64,000 bases of DNA, taken from contig BSBK01007736.1 of the NCBI GenBank assembly GCA_027943335.1, forward strand, positions 1 through 64,000, written 5' to 3'. Shown in pieces: positions 48,569 to 60,706 of the stretch. The position numbers and the translations under genes are program-made. How positions within the stretch are numbered: the stretch's first letter is position 1; each line of letters begins with the position of its first letter. The stretch is from Chamaecyparis obtusa (lineage: Eukaryota; Streptophyta; Pinopsida; Cupressales; Cupressaceae). A model generated the notes under the pieces. The model made no database searches and was not told the DNA's origin. It saw nothing but the letters and a program-made list of their open reading frames with translations.

Positions 48569-49797
48569 TTAGTAATGATATTCTATGAGAGAGTATTAAA
48601 AATAATATATTTTTATTTAAATATTTTTTATTTGATTAATTTAATAAATATTTTATATTAAGATTATGGATGGTTTGTAAGATAAATAATTAGAGTTAAT
48701 TATTGATTAAAATGAAAGAATTATGAATTTTTTTGAACATTAAGCAAAAATAGGTTTTAAGGGATCCAAAACTTGAAAAGTTAAAGATACAAATAAGTCA
48801 TTTAGAATAGTTGGAAAGAACAACTAAAACAATTAAGGGGAACACAGAACACCCCAAACAACCAACACCACTATCCTCTCAGCTTCTAGATGGAATCTTG
48901 CATCTTCTTCTTGAGCTCTGTGATATGCTTCTTGTTCTTCTTGAGAAATTATTAGTGGCATTGTTTAAAAGCCCACAATTTCAACTTAAATATAATAGTT
49001 TTTAATAATTTAAACATATTTTCTAGGGAATTAAATAAGTTCTTAACAATTACATGAGTTTTTGTTTTTGCAAGTTAGTAAAGCATGATTTTTGATATTT
49101 AGTATAATTTTTCTATCAAATACATGAATATTTTACTAACAAAATATTTTAGTATAAAATGTGATTGGTCAGTTGTAAAACTATATAAAAATTGTGAAAA
49201 AATTCAATAATAATATTTAAAAGCCTGTTTAAAAATTGTGTAGTATTACCAAAAAATATAAAATTCCTATACCTCCTAGAAATTACATAATCCTACAAAA
49301 TAAATACAATTATCAAAATAAAAGAAATTATAACATTAGTTTTCATACCATACTTGCCATAATGTCAATTACAAAATATAAAGTCTAAGAAAATGTAAAT
49401 AACTTCAAAAAATAAACTAAAAACAAATGGGAGTAATAGATTATATCAATATTAGTGCAAGTTATTTACTTTGAGAAGTCGGTGTGATTCTATAATTAGT
49501 AGATGATGTAAAAGGAATATCTTAATAACTAGAAATCTCTTATTAAAACTATTGGAGATGGTGTAGATAAATTTGTTTACGATTTTTTTTATTGTTACAA
49601 ACAAAATAATATAATGGAAGGTACGCAAGGCTACACCCATTGTGTGAATCCATGATACAATTAGAACAAGATGAAATAGTACAACATACATCATTATAAG
49701 CATTATAATATGTTTCTTAATAATTCAAGGAAATTTATTATCAAAATATCTAATGGAAAGATTCATAGTAAAAATCTTTAAAGAATCATAGTCTAAT

Positions 49798-50566
49798 TGC
49801 TAAAGTAAATAATCTTATTCTTTATTCATTACTTAAATTTACTTAGGTACATTCATTTATGGATTTTGTTTAGTCTTATTTGAACTCAAAATAATCTTGT
49901 TGAGATTAGTGTTCTGGTCTCCCGCACATATTTAACTCGCGACCTTTCAAACTTTCTCTAAGGTTGACCCAAGTCCTATAGACATACTGGTATATGTTTG
50001 TGACTGACCAGCGTCGCTGGTGACTAGCTGTTGCATAATTGAAATCATGAATTAAACATATTGGCGAACGAACCATGATTAAAGAACTTCCAACATGATG
50101 AGGCTTTGTGATTGGCATGCTTTTTTCTCTGAGACAGTCTGGGTGGAGACTCTGGCCGACGCAACACTGCGCATGAAGGATGAGTTGTATTAATAGTTGA
50201 ATGGATTTGCTAGTTATCACAATATTTCATCAACTGTTTGGTGCACAGTTTAGCTGGCATTTTTCATTACTAGGCCCGAAGCTATTTGTAGGTCGGCGCA
50301 TCAATTTTCGTTGACACGAAGTGCCCAAAAATTGCTTCAAAGAGATCTGATGCTTGAAGGTTTGACAAAGAACATCTTGACGTGCCATGGTTTGATCAAG
50401 AATCTTCTCACTGCTAGTCCCTGGTCTGATTGCATTCTCAGACCCTTACAAAATAGATCTTGTCTGAACGACATCTGAAAGAGGCCGCTATTTTGAATTT
50501 TGATGAAGGCACATTTACCTTTGTTGTGCCTAGCTCGACTTCTTGGCTTCACTTTGATCTGCGACA
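49798..50566 (+). mobile_element. Non-autonomous LTR element, copy 2b, left part
   Basis: Starts TGCTAAAG after CTAAT and is cut at 50567 by the complete copia element. It resumes at 55841. Confidence 0.85.
50562..50566. repeat. Target-site duplication CGACA (left) of copia
   Basis: CGACA directly before the LTR; the same five bases follow the other LTR at 55836-55840. Unit 1 reads CGGCG at the equivalent uninterrupted site. Confidence 0.88.
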
Positions 50567-50885
50567 TGTTGAAAGTAAAATAATTCCAGACTAAGACTAA
50601 TTAAAACAGAATGAAAGATCAAAGAAATTACAGACGAGAGACACAATGTTTATAGTGGTTCATCCAACTGTTCTAGATTACATCCACTTTCAAGTAGGGG
50701 CAATATCTCTTATTGAAAATAAGTCTGTTAGAACATTACAACAGCTCTTAGCTTATAAGCTTTTACATTGCATTGTCAAAAGGCACTTGTAACATTTCCG
50801 AAAGAATAAAGGAATTTGACAGTTACCACAGAAGGAAGATTGGGCTTCAGAATCTGCGTAGCTATTACACGGCAGAGCCATTACA
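50567..50885 (-). repeat. 3' LTR of the complete copia
   Basis: 319 bp, exactly the length of the other LTR, with scattered substitutions between the two. Confidence 0.93.
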
Positions 50886-50898
50886 ATCTCCCACTTGA
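50886..50898 (-). promoter_or_regulatory. Polypurine tract of copia
   Basis: The minus strand reads AAGTGGGAGAT directly before the 3' LTR start TGTAATGG. The tract primes second-strand synthesis. Confidence 0.75.
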
Positions 50899-50957
50899 AG
50901 TCCAATCAATGCTATGAGGTGAGCTGGTTAGAGATATCCCCCACTTGGTGCTTATGA

Positions 50958-52310
50958 CTATGTTGTCACAATGCCGAGATAAGTTCTACAGAATTCAAAC
51001 TTCTCTCTTGGTACAACCTTGGTGAACGCATTAGTCGGATTGACCTTTGTATCAATTTTCTCTAATTGTAATCTTCCCTCTTCAAGAGCATGACAGATGA
51101 AATGAAATCTGGTTTGAATATGTTTTTTGCGATTGTGGAAAGCTGAATTTTTGGCCAAATGAATGGCATTGTTGCTATCAGAGAATAGAGTAAATGTGGA
51201 TTGTTTAAATCCCAACTCTCCAAACAATCGTTGTAACCATATCAACTCTTTAGCTCCCTCTATGAGAGCAGTGTATTCAACCTCGGTGGAGGAAAGAGCA
51301 ACCACTTGTTGCTTTTGAGAAGTCCAACTTATCATTGCCTCGAAAAAAGTAAACATATAGCTTGTTGTTGATCTCCTTGTATCTAAATCTCCAGCCATAT
51401 CGGAATTAGCATATCTGCAAATATAAGGGGCCTTACTGTTATAACATAAAACATGAGAGGAAGTGCCTCTCAAATACCGAAGAGTCCATTGAACTGCTTG
51501 CCTATGAGTTTTACCAGGATTACTCATAAAACCACTCACAACTCCCACTACATGAGCAATATTCAGATGTGTGCTAACCATGACGTACATAAAACTCCCA
51601 ACTGCTGAATAAGGAATACCAGCCATCTCTTGTTTTTCTTCCTGAGTAGAAGGACACATTTTTGTGGACAATTGGAAATGATCGGCCAATGGAGTGGCAA
51701 CCGATTTTGTAGTTTTCATATTAAATTTCTCTAAAACTTTAAGAATGTATTTTTCTTCAGATAACTTAATTTCTCTTTTATGTCTATCTCGGATTATATC
51801 CATCCACAGAATTCTCTTCTCTGCCCCTAAATCTTTCATGGCAAAATGAAGAGACAAATGTGTCTTCAGCTCAAGAATGACTCTCATACTGTTACCAGTA
51901 GTCAACATGTCATCAACATACAATAACAAGATCATAAACTCACCAGTTTGAAGCTGTTTGAAGTAGACACATGGGTCTGATTCGCAGCTAGTAAAACCTT
52001 GCTGAGTAATGAAGTTATCAAACTTTAAATACCATTGACATGGGGCTTGCTTCAGCCCATAGAGACTCCTCTTTAACATGCAAACTAAATGCTCCTGCCT
52101 TTGTTTTACAAAGCCTTTCGGCTGTTCCATATATAATTCTTCAATAATGTCCCCATGTAAAAATATTGTTTTGACATCGAGTTTCTCAAGCTCAAGGTCC
52201 CACGGTGCTACCATGCCAAGTACCAAACCAATGGTCTGTATTTTAACCACTGGAGAAAAAATCTCATTAAAATCTACACCTTTTTGTTGAGAAAATCCCT
52301 TCACTACCTA
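50958..52310 (-). pseudogene. Copia reverse transcriptase and RNase H
   Basis: A 448-codon open stretch, so RT and RNase H are still uninterrupted here. Landmarks: IFLHGDIIEELYMEQPKGF, then RSLYGLKQAPCQWYLKFD, then LLLYVDDMLTTG (catalytic YVDD), and GVVSGFMSNPGKTHRQAVQW. RNase H follows with VALSSTEVEYTAL (Glu) and LFSDSNNAIHLAKN (Asp). The N-terminal start of the polymerase is cut off by stops just upstream near 52305, and two altered residues occur in usually conserved positions (QAPCQW for QAPRQW, TSQKQQ for TSRKQQ). Confidence 0.93.
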
Positions 52311-53264
52311 TCTGGCCCTATATCTCTTTCGTCCTCTGTCTTCCTCTTTGATGTGATAGACCCATTTATTTTTCAAGGCCTTACAATTTGGCGGAAGAGA
52401 TACCAAATCCCAAGTCTAATTCGTGTGTAAGGAATCCATTTCATCTTTCATGGCATCCATCCAGAACATCGAATTTACATCAGTACATGCCTATTTAAAT
52501 GTTTGTGGCTCTACCTAATCTGAACACATGGAAAATAACAATTCATAGTTATCAAATTTTCTAGGACGCTTTCTCTCTCTGGTAGACCTCCTCAACTAGA
52601 CATTTTGATCAATTTCAACTTCAGAATCCTCTCTATTGGCAACTATTATCTGTGGGAGGATAGGTGTCTTACCAATGTTTTGAACTACTTCATGTGGAGG
52701 AACCCTTGTTTCCTAATTATTCTCAGTCGCTGGTGGAATGAGAAGTGACTGTGCTCCTTGATTTCGAGTCAGTGCATAGGAGTTTGGTGGCGGCAGTATA
52801 TTCTGCTCACGCCGGGTGTGCATTTCTTGTGCAGGAGGTTATGTGGATTGGGCGCATGGCAGAGTGGACATTGGAGCCTTCTACGTGTTTGGGAGAGGTT
52901 TGTCATGTAGGGAGAAGGCAGTAGGGGGCACGGGCTATGTGCTTTCTACCCATGGTAGAGAGTCATGTGCATAGGAGTGTGGGAGAGGCTGTGTCGGCAA
53001 TGCAGCATCCCACATAGCAACAGGGGTGGGAAATAAAACTTCCTTGTATGCTACGTCATTGCCGATGGAAGACCTAGGCCGTGTGGACAAAGATGTAGAC
53101 GCAGGGTAGTGTGAAAACAATGGTTGTGAGCTAACCACAAGTGGGATAGGAGACATAAGGGGTTGTTGTGGTATTGGGCAACATATGAAAGTTGTAGAAG
53201 AAGGATGTTGGATAGTGCTAGAGGGGATAAATGTTGATGGATGGAATGTGACCCGGGGTACGTT
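52311..53264 (-). pseudogene. Copia linker between integrase and RT, eroded
   Basis: Ser/Pro/His-rich linker. The frame is broken by many stops, and short open stretches at 52935-53156 and 53051-53368 are probably in two different frames. Variable length and composition are normal for this part of copia Pol. Confidence 0.6.
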
Positions 53265-54113
53265 CTACCTATGAATGCCATTATCAGATAGATCATATTG
53301 AATAAAATTATCAAAAGAAGAGTTCTGAGATTGCAAACTCGAGAATGAATTTTCATTGAATACAACATCTAGGCTCCATATCACTTTCTTGGTGATTGAA
53401 TACCATAGATGATAACCAAACTCATCCTCACCATATCCCAAAAAAATGCATCTCTTGGATTTAAAATCCAATTTCGTTCTTTGCTCCTTATTAATGTGAG
53501 CATATGCATCACATCCAAAAACACACAAATGAGAAAAATAAATTCTCTTACTAGCCCACCTTTCTTCCGGAATATCAAAATCTAGACATGATGAAGGAGC
53601 TCGATTTATTAAATAAACCGCTGTATTACATGCCTCTGCCTAGAATTATTTCCCCAAACCAGCCTTAGACAACATATATCGAGCTCTCTCCAAAATAGTT
53701 CAATTCAACCTCTTTGTTGCACCATTTTCTTGAGGTGTATACGAGACTATTTTAATCCTCTGAATACCGTGATCTGCACAAAATTAGTCAAACTCCAAAG
53801 AGCAAAACTCACCACCATTGTCCGTTAGTAGACATTTGATTTTTCTTCCAATTTGATTTTCCACCTTAGCCTTAAAGCTTTTAAATTTTGAAAAAACTTC
53901 TAATTTCTTAGTCAGCATGTAAATCCAAACTTTGCGAGTGCAATCATCAAGAAATGTGACAAAATAATTAGCACCACCAATAGAAGTTACCTTCGTAGGA
54001 CCGAAAACATCAAGATGTATGAGCTCTAATGGAGATGATTTCTTCTCATGACCTATCCTTATGAAGCTGGTGTGATTTTTCTTGCCATAAAGGCAATGCT
54101 CACACAATTCCAA
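53265..54113 (-). pseudogene. Copia integrase
   Basis: The N-terminal zinc segment ends CEHCLYGKKNHTSF near 54105. The core has HLDVFGPTKV (first Asp) near 54025 and LLTDNGGEFCSLE (second Asp) near 53800. The third catalytic residue is altered: NGATKRLN near 53720 has Lys where the truncated sister copy and active enzymes have Glu, and the next Arg is a stop (TGA). Downstream VFGCDAYAHINKEQRTKLDF near 53500 marks the C-terminal block. Confidence 0.85.
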
Positions 54114-54365
54114 ATCAATTGATTTTAAACCCGAAAGTTGGTATCTTCAAAGCATAACTTCAAGACCTATTTTGCTCATATGACTGAGCCTCTTATGCCA
54201 AAGTTTGACATTGCTATCCATAGCCACCATGGCTGCTCCCACTTCACCATTACACTCTAATGTGTATAAACTTCCAGTTTTCTACCCTTTTGCTAAAATT
54301 AATTGACCTTTGGACACTTTCCAAGAAGCTAAATCAAAGCTAACATTGTAACCTTGTGTATATAA

Positions 54366-54640
54366 CTAACTAATAGAAATCAGATTACGCTTAAGTGTAG
54401 GAACATGCCTAACATCTTTTAAAATCCATTTGCTTCCATTTTTTAGCGACAATAAAATATCCCCTTTGCCTACTATATCACATTCTTTATTATCCCCAAG
54501 AAAAACTTTGCCAAACATACCTTCATGGTAATTTGTGAAAGCACTCCGACATGGAGTTGCATGAAATGAGGCACCAGAATTTTGAACCCATGAATCTGAA
54601 TCTGTGTTGCTGGTTGCAAGTACCAAAGCTCCATTAGTTG
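54366..54640 (-). pseudogene. Copia aspartic protease
   Basis: SDSWVQNSGASFHATPCRS near 54580 is the active-site region, but the catalytic Asp of DSG is Asn. GKGDILLSLKNGSKWILKDV and VRHVPTLKRNLISIS follow as usual before the integrase. The substitution should abolish cleavage of the polyprotein. Confidence 0.85.
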
Positions 54641-54689
54641 CAGCATTAACACCGACATTAATAACATTATTTTGAGCCCTTTTATAGTT

Positions 54690-55451
54690 CTAGCATTGCT
54701 TCTTTCTATGCCCATATTTTCCACAAAACCAGCATGTGCCATTTCTTCCTCTCAATTTTGAGTGATGACTCGATCTTCCTCTTCCATTGTTATTATTGTT
54801 GTTTCTTCCTCTTTCATGACTTCTACCTCTATTGCTTATCCTCACAGTTGTTAGCGCATCACCAAAAGAGGGTTCTTGTTGCTTCCTTCGCATGTCTTCA
54901 CTAAGTAGAGTGGCTGCAACTTCATCAAATTTTAGCTTGCTCTTGGCTGGAATGGAAGTGCTCACAGCCATGACAACTCTTTCCCAGCTATTTGGAAGCG
55001 AGCATAATAATAATATTGCCTTTATTTCATCACCTAAGGCAATACCAACCAAAATCAGCTGAGTAACTAGAGTATTAAACTCATTGAGATGATTCGATAT
55101 CAATCCTCCTTCTTTCATTTTCAGATTATATAATTTCTTGATGATGAATACTCTGTTCGATGTTGAAGCTATCTCATATAGTGAAGATAACTTATCCCAT
55201 AGTTCTTTCGTGGTCTTCTCTGTCGAAATGTTAAAGAGCACATTGCTTGATAAATATAAGAAAATCATTTCCTTTGCTTTCCGATCGATCTTCTCCCAAT
55301 CTTCATCTGACATTGAACCCTATCCTTTTGTTTTTCCAAGTAATGCTAGTTACAAATCCTGCTTGATAAGCAGAGATTCAATCCGTACTATCCATAATCC
55401 AAAGTTCTACCCTGAAAAATTTTCAATCTTCCATTTGTCTGCTTCATCCAT
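54690..55451 (-). pseudogene. Copia Gag
   Basis: An ATG at 55451 (MDEADKWKIENFSG) begins the gene about 65 bases inside the 5' LTR. Three stops occur before the long open stretch starting at 55313 (MSDEDWEKIDRKAKEMIFLY). The UBN2-like core includes STEKTTKELWDKLSSLYE and NLKMKEGGLISNHLNEFNTL. An Arg/Asn-rich stretch precedes a CCHC knuckle, CWFCGKYGHRKKQC, at about 54690-54735. Confidence 0.88.
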
Positions 55452-55503
55452 GGTGCCTGCAAAACCTCATTGATTTCTAGAGAAAGTGAACGAGCTTAAC
55501 CAA

Positions 55504-55514
55504 CTCTGATACCA
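55504..55514 (-). promoter_or_regulatory. Primer-binding site of copia (initiator Met tRNA)
   Basis: The minus strand reads TGGTATCAGAG, 2 bases inside the 5' LTR; the next base departs from the tRNA complement (T for C). Confidence 0.85.
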
Positions 55515-55516
55515 AT

Positions 55517-55835
55517 TGCTGAAAGTAAAAAAATTGCAGACTAAGACTAATTAAAACAGAATGAAAGATAAAAGAAATTACGGATAAGAGACACAATGTT
55601 TATAGTGGTTCATCTAGTTGTTCTGGATTACATCCACTTTCAAGTAGGACCAATATCTCTTATTGAAAATAAGTCTGTTACAAGATTACAACAGCTCTCA
55701 GCTCATAAGCTTTTACATTGCATGGTCAAAAGATACTCATAACATCTCTGAAAGAATAAAGGAATTTGACAGTTACCACAGAAGGAAGATTTGGCTTCAC
55801 AATCTGCGTAGCTATTACAAGGTAGAGCCATTACA
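55517..55835 (-). repeat. 5' LTR of the complete copia
   Basis: 319 bp, plus-strand ends TGCTGAAAG and CCATTACA. The inner edge adjoins the primer site, and the outer edge adjoins the CGACA duplication. Confidence 0.93.
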
Positions 55836-55840
55836 CGACA
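55836..55840. repeat. Target-site duplication CGACA (right) of copia
   Basis: Exact match to 50562-50566; the interrupted sequence (GAGCAATGTTGTGAC) then continues. Confidence 0.88.
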
Positions 55841-57818
55841 GAGCAATGTTGTGACTAAACACTCTCTTTGGACGTTATTCTTGCATGGTCAAATAACTAG
55901 CATCAGTGCTCTCTTCCTTGTTTTTTCATTTGCAAGGTACACTTTAGTGATTTTACTACACTTTCTTTAAGAGAGACTATGGCTCTTCTTTAGTGCACAT
56001 GTTCTCGTCTCTTGTTGTGAGTACAGAGTCGTTAGTGCCTTTCTGGTCAAATAGAGCAATCAAGAGCCTTGCTTGTGCTTCACAAGTGCCTCTCAATGTC
56101 CACTTCTATGTGGATTTTCATCATGTCTATCAATGTTTTGCTTCTTTCTTCAATGGTTCCTTTCAATGGTTCATGGTGGTTATTGGGTGGCGCACAGAGC
56201 TACCATTAGACCCAACCACCCAATCAACTTTTTTGGAGGCCCTCTCAATTTGAGAGGGACAATTTTAATTTAATTGACATGATGAGCTAATGGTCCTATC
56301 AAGGACCAAAACCTTTGCCCCTAGTTACAAAAGAGGGGTGGGCTATTTGTCACCTTTTGGCCCTAATCGATAATTTCCTTCAAATGACCATAACTTGGAC
56401 ATCTGGAATCCATTTTTGGTAACCTGATGTATCATCACAATTTTGATTTCTTCCACTTAATATGTGCAAATTCCTTGAGCTTTTTGTTCTGATCAATCAT
56501 GTAAGTATCCTTTCTAAGCACTACTTATGGAAACATTAGATCTGGTGTCCATCCATGACTTTTGAGGACTTTTGCATAGATGATGTGCCATATTATTATA
56601 CTCACAATGAAGTATAAAGTGCCATGGGGGTTGTGTAGAGCATTTGTTTATCAATCACAAATCTATCAAAGAAAGATTTCCTTCGAGACAATAGAAAAAT
56701 CACTGATATTCTTGCCTCATGTGAGTGTTTAGTTTGACCACACATACCCTTTTCTTAGTTGCAGATACATTTTTGGTCCATTATGCATAGCATGTTGTCA
56801 CATCATTTCAGTAGATTTGTCAAGCTTCACCTAAATTAGTGTTATGAGGGGTATCATATTGGTCATGTTGATGCTTCATTGGTTAAGCTTGAAGTGTGTT
56901 GAGAAACTCTTACATTGCTTTTTGTGGAAATTCCTTGGTATCACTTGAGGTGTTTGAAACACTCTTGGATTCCTTTAAGACTATTGCACCTATATTTTCA
57001 ACATGGTCAAGAAGTGAAAATGGTATCACTCAAACAACATCATTGGTTATGTAGTGAAGGTCACTCATGCAGATTCATGTGTCATTTGTACCTTCAATGA
57101 ACATTATCTATTGTCATTGTATCCATTTGATCGTTATTCAAGAAGTGTCATTTAGAACACTCATACAATTTTTTGTTGATATCTTCTTTAGGGGAGATTA
57201 TCAGATATAGAACACATATCACTCATCGACAATTGTCTACAAATTCTTAATGCTTCAATGATGTTCATGATAATGATTTTAGGACATCTTTTTGAAAGCT
57301 CCTTAAACCTTCGTGTTCTCTCTTTTGGAGAGGTTTTTTCTCTCATTTGGTTTTCTCCTTTTCTCTGGTTCTGAGAGATTGCATTGTAGTTACACATGGG
57401 TACCTAAATGGCTTTATTATGTGGACCCATAAATCTTTTCTACTACATTGTTGTACTCTCTAAGTTGCACTTAAAGGGAGGTGTTGGAGTAAATAATCGT
57501 ATTGTTTACTCATTACTTAAGTTTACTTAGGTACATTCAATTATGAGGTAGATGGATATTGTTTTTGTCCTATTTGGACTCAAACTTATCTTAGAAGATA
57601 TCATTGAGTTCTATCAAAACTCTCCTTACTCTAGGTTGAGACACTCCTCTCAACCTTGTGCATGCTTCCTATATGCTCTTGATTATTTAAGCAGAGCCTT
57701 TGTACCTTTCTAATCTCCTCGTTATCTCATTACAATACATTGATGTGTTAATTAACTTTGTGTTCTGGAGGATGTTTGTACACTAGCCCTCCTAGGTATA
57801 GGATAATCTATCCCAACA
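55841..57818 (+). mobile_element. Non-autonomous LTR element, copy 2, right part
   Basis: Continues the interrupted element from the interior to its 3' LTR (57482-57818, 337 bp, TGTTGGAG to CCAACA). Target duplication CTAAT follows at 57819-57823. Confidence 0.85.
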
Positions 57819-58133
57819 CTAATAAGATATTCCATATGCTAATGCTTAGATTCATATTTGACATCATATTTCTAATACATAATCACCCATATTTTCAATA
57901 AAGATGTCAATATTTGCATGTGGAAATTTTTTTATATTGTATTTTGTTATTTTATTTGAGGTAAGATCTATAAGAGGTTTATCTTCTTCTTAGACCTCAA
58001 TAAAAGGAAGATTGCATAATTGAAATGTGATATTAATCATTTTATATAAACCTAGTGTAATAAGATAGCTACTTCATTGGTATTAGTAAAAGACAAAACT
58101 AAAATTTTCTTTTGAGGCTTCTTTAAGAGATCT

Positions 58134-58696
58134 ATGATAAAGATAATGGCAATGCATGTTCTGAATCAGAATTTAATGGCCAACATTGTGAAAAGGGGAA
58201 TGCGGGTCAACATTCTTCTGAGGGAAAGAAGAATAAAGGGCAGAAACAATCGGATGAAACTGAGGAAACCCTTAAGTCTGAAATTTGTTATACTCTTCCT
58301 CTACGTGTAACATTCCATACTACCAACTACACCACATTGCAAATCATATTCCCCAGGTTGGATTGGCACTGTTTATTGCATGATTTAGAATCCAATAAGG
58401 CAAATTTAGCATGGCACTTTTATTTGCAGAAAGACAAAGAGCTGATTGCTAATAATAGTAAAGATGGAGGAGTAAGTAGATGCGTTGATAGTGTGTCTGC
58501 CAATTTAGTTCTTGCCAAGCCAAGTCAAAAGTGTTTGATTGAGGAAGATGCATGGTGTTGTATCTGTCACAGTTCAATCATGGAAATGGATGAATGGGAG
58601 AAGCTATTGCAATTGCCTTGTGGGCATGCATACCACTCTCACTGCATTGTTAAATGGTTGGGAGCTAGAAGCACTTGTCTACTCTGCAGATACTAG
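58134..58696 (+). pseudogene. RING-H2 gene fragment, copy C (5' truncated, RING intact)
   Basis: The homology starts at the fusion 58134. The frame is open from 58127, just after a TAA, to 58696 and includes the 34 bases lost in copy A. All RING ligands remain: CCICHSS, LPCGHAYHSHC and CLLCRY. It ends at a stop directly after CRY, eight codons short of copy A. No ATG exists in frame before the RING (the first is inside it, at SSIMEM), and the fused upstream sequence is stopped, so no full protein is expected. It is the only copy with both an intact RING and an unshifted frame. Confidence 0.82.
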
Positions 58697-60706
58697 ATAT
58701 TTTTATGTCAGTAACCTTTTCAGCTAATTTGTAAGGGATAAGTTATGGACGTGGTTAAGTTTCAGATAGAATGAACTGTTGACTAAATTTTAAAAAAAGG
58801 AAAACATAACAGATTTTCATGAAATTTTCAGTTTTTGTTCTTCATGATCTGCACATTTTATGGTTTTGCAAAAAAATCACTATTTTTTTGTACATCTGAA
58901 AAGAAAAATTTGACTTTTTTTTTGTCTTTGGTACATTCTATTTGGATCTTAGCAAATAACATAAATTATTCCTATAATTATTTCCTTTCTTTTATGTTCG
59001 TCAAATTTTTAGGTTGCTTTTCTCGTAAATGCTGGTTACATTTCTTTAAATTATTTGTTTCTCAAGAGATTCGTACAATAGAAGAATCTAATTAGAGACC
59101 TTTTATATAAAAAATTGAAATTTACTCAAGAGTTGATATGTTACAATTGAACCCTCACACTATCTCATTATCAATATTTACCTTGAAATGATAATATTGA
59201 ATCTTAGTGGAAGAGTTTTAAATTTACGTTTTTATTGTTTTGTTTCTCGGGATTCAGATTTTTTATATAATAGAATTCATCCTTCTTGTATCACATTTCT
59301 AATATACACATTGATTTTGTTCTCGTGTTCCTTCTAAAAATAATTCTTAACCCTAATTTTAGGTTTTTTCATTTTTTTTAATTATATTTAAAATAAATTT
59401 TCATGACCAATTTTATTCCTTTTAATAAAAGTACCAATTAAATTAATATTTTAATATTATTATTAGTTAAATTAGCTAAAGTTTTCTAGATCAATGATGT
59501 AATGATATTCTATGAGAGAGTATTAAAAATAATATATTTTTATTTAAATATTTTTTATTTGATTAATTTAATAAATATTTTATATTAAGATTATGGATGG
59601 TTTGTAAGATAAATAATTAGAGTTAATTATTGATTAAAATGAAAGAATTATGAATTGTTTTGAAAATTAAGCAAAAATAGGTTTTAAGGGATGCAAAACC
59701 TGAAAAGTTAAAGATACAAATAAGTCATTTAGAATAGTTGGAAAGAACAACTAAAACAATTAAGGGGAACACAGAACACCCCAAACAACCAACACCACTA
59801 TCCTCTCAGTTTCTAGATGGAATCTTGCATCTTCTTCTCGAGCTCTGTGATATGCGTCAAGTTCTCCTTGAGAAATTGTTAGTGGCATTGTTTAAAAGCC
59901 CATAATTTCAACTTAAATATAATAGTTTTTAATTATTTAAACATATTTTCTAGGGAATTATATAAGTTCTTAACAATTACATGAGTTTTTGTTTTGCAAG
60001 TTAGTAAAGCATGATTTTTGATATTTAATATAATTTTTCTATCGTATACATGAATATTTTACTAACAAAATATTTTTGTATAAAATGTGATTGGTCAGTT
60101 GTAAAACTATATAAAAATTGTGAAAAAATTCAATAATAATATTTAAAAGCCTATTTAAAAATTGTGTAGTATTACCAAAAAATATAAAATTCCTGTACCT
60201 CCTAGAAATTACATAATCCTACAAAATAAAAGAAATTATAACATTAGTTTTCATACCATACTTGCCATAATGTCAATTAGAAAATATAAAGTCTAAGAAA
60301 ATGTAAATAACTTCAAAACATAAACTAAAAACAAATGGGAGTAATAGATTATATCAATATTAGTGCAAGTTATTTACTTTGAGAAGTCGGCGTGATTCTA
60401 TAATTAGTAGATGATGTAAAAGGAATATCTTAATAACCAAGATTCTCTTATTAAAACTATTGGAGATGGTGTAGATAAATTTGTTTACGATTTTTTTTTA
60501 TTGTTACAAACAAAATAGTATAATGGAAGGTACGCAAGGCTACAACCATTATATGAATCCATGATTTAATTAAAAGAAGATGAAATAGTAAAACATACAT
60601 CATTGTAAGCATTATAATATGTTTCTTAATAATTCAAGGAAATTTATTATCAAAATATCTAATAGAAAGATTCATAGTAAAAATCTTTAAAGAATCATAG
60701 TCTAAT

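Larger units (their letters stand above)
48572..53792. repeat. Internal tandem duplication inside unit 2, right copy
   Basis: Colinear with 43397-48568, ending in copia integrase at TAGTCAAA (53785-53792), beyond which the complete copia continues. Confidence 0.85.
50567..55835 (-). mobile_element. Complete Ty1/copia LTR retrotransposon, 5269 bp, inactive
   Basis: Two 319-bp LTRs (50567-50885 and 55517-55835) with TGTAATGG...CA ends, a Met-tRNA primer site, a polypurine tract and a perfect target duplication CGACA. Minus-strand order is Gag, protease, integrase, RT and RNase H, which defines Ty1/copia. Gag has stops near its start, the protease Asp and the integrase Glu are substituted, and the integrase frame has stops, so it cannot move on its own. 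It inserted into the non-autonomous LTR element. Confidence 0.95.
42050..58133 (+). repeat. Segmental tandem repeat, unit 2 (16,084 bp, expanded)
   Basis: Same content as units 1 and 3, enlarged by a complete copia element (5269 bp plus target duplication) and by an internal tandem duplication of about 5.2 kb. Removing both leaves about 5.6 kb, close to the 5.4-5.6 kb of the other units. Confidence 0.88.
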
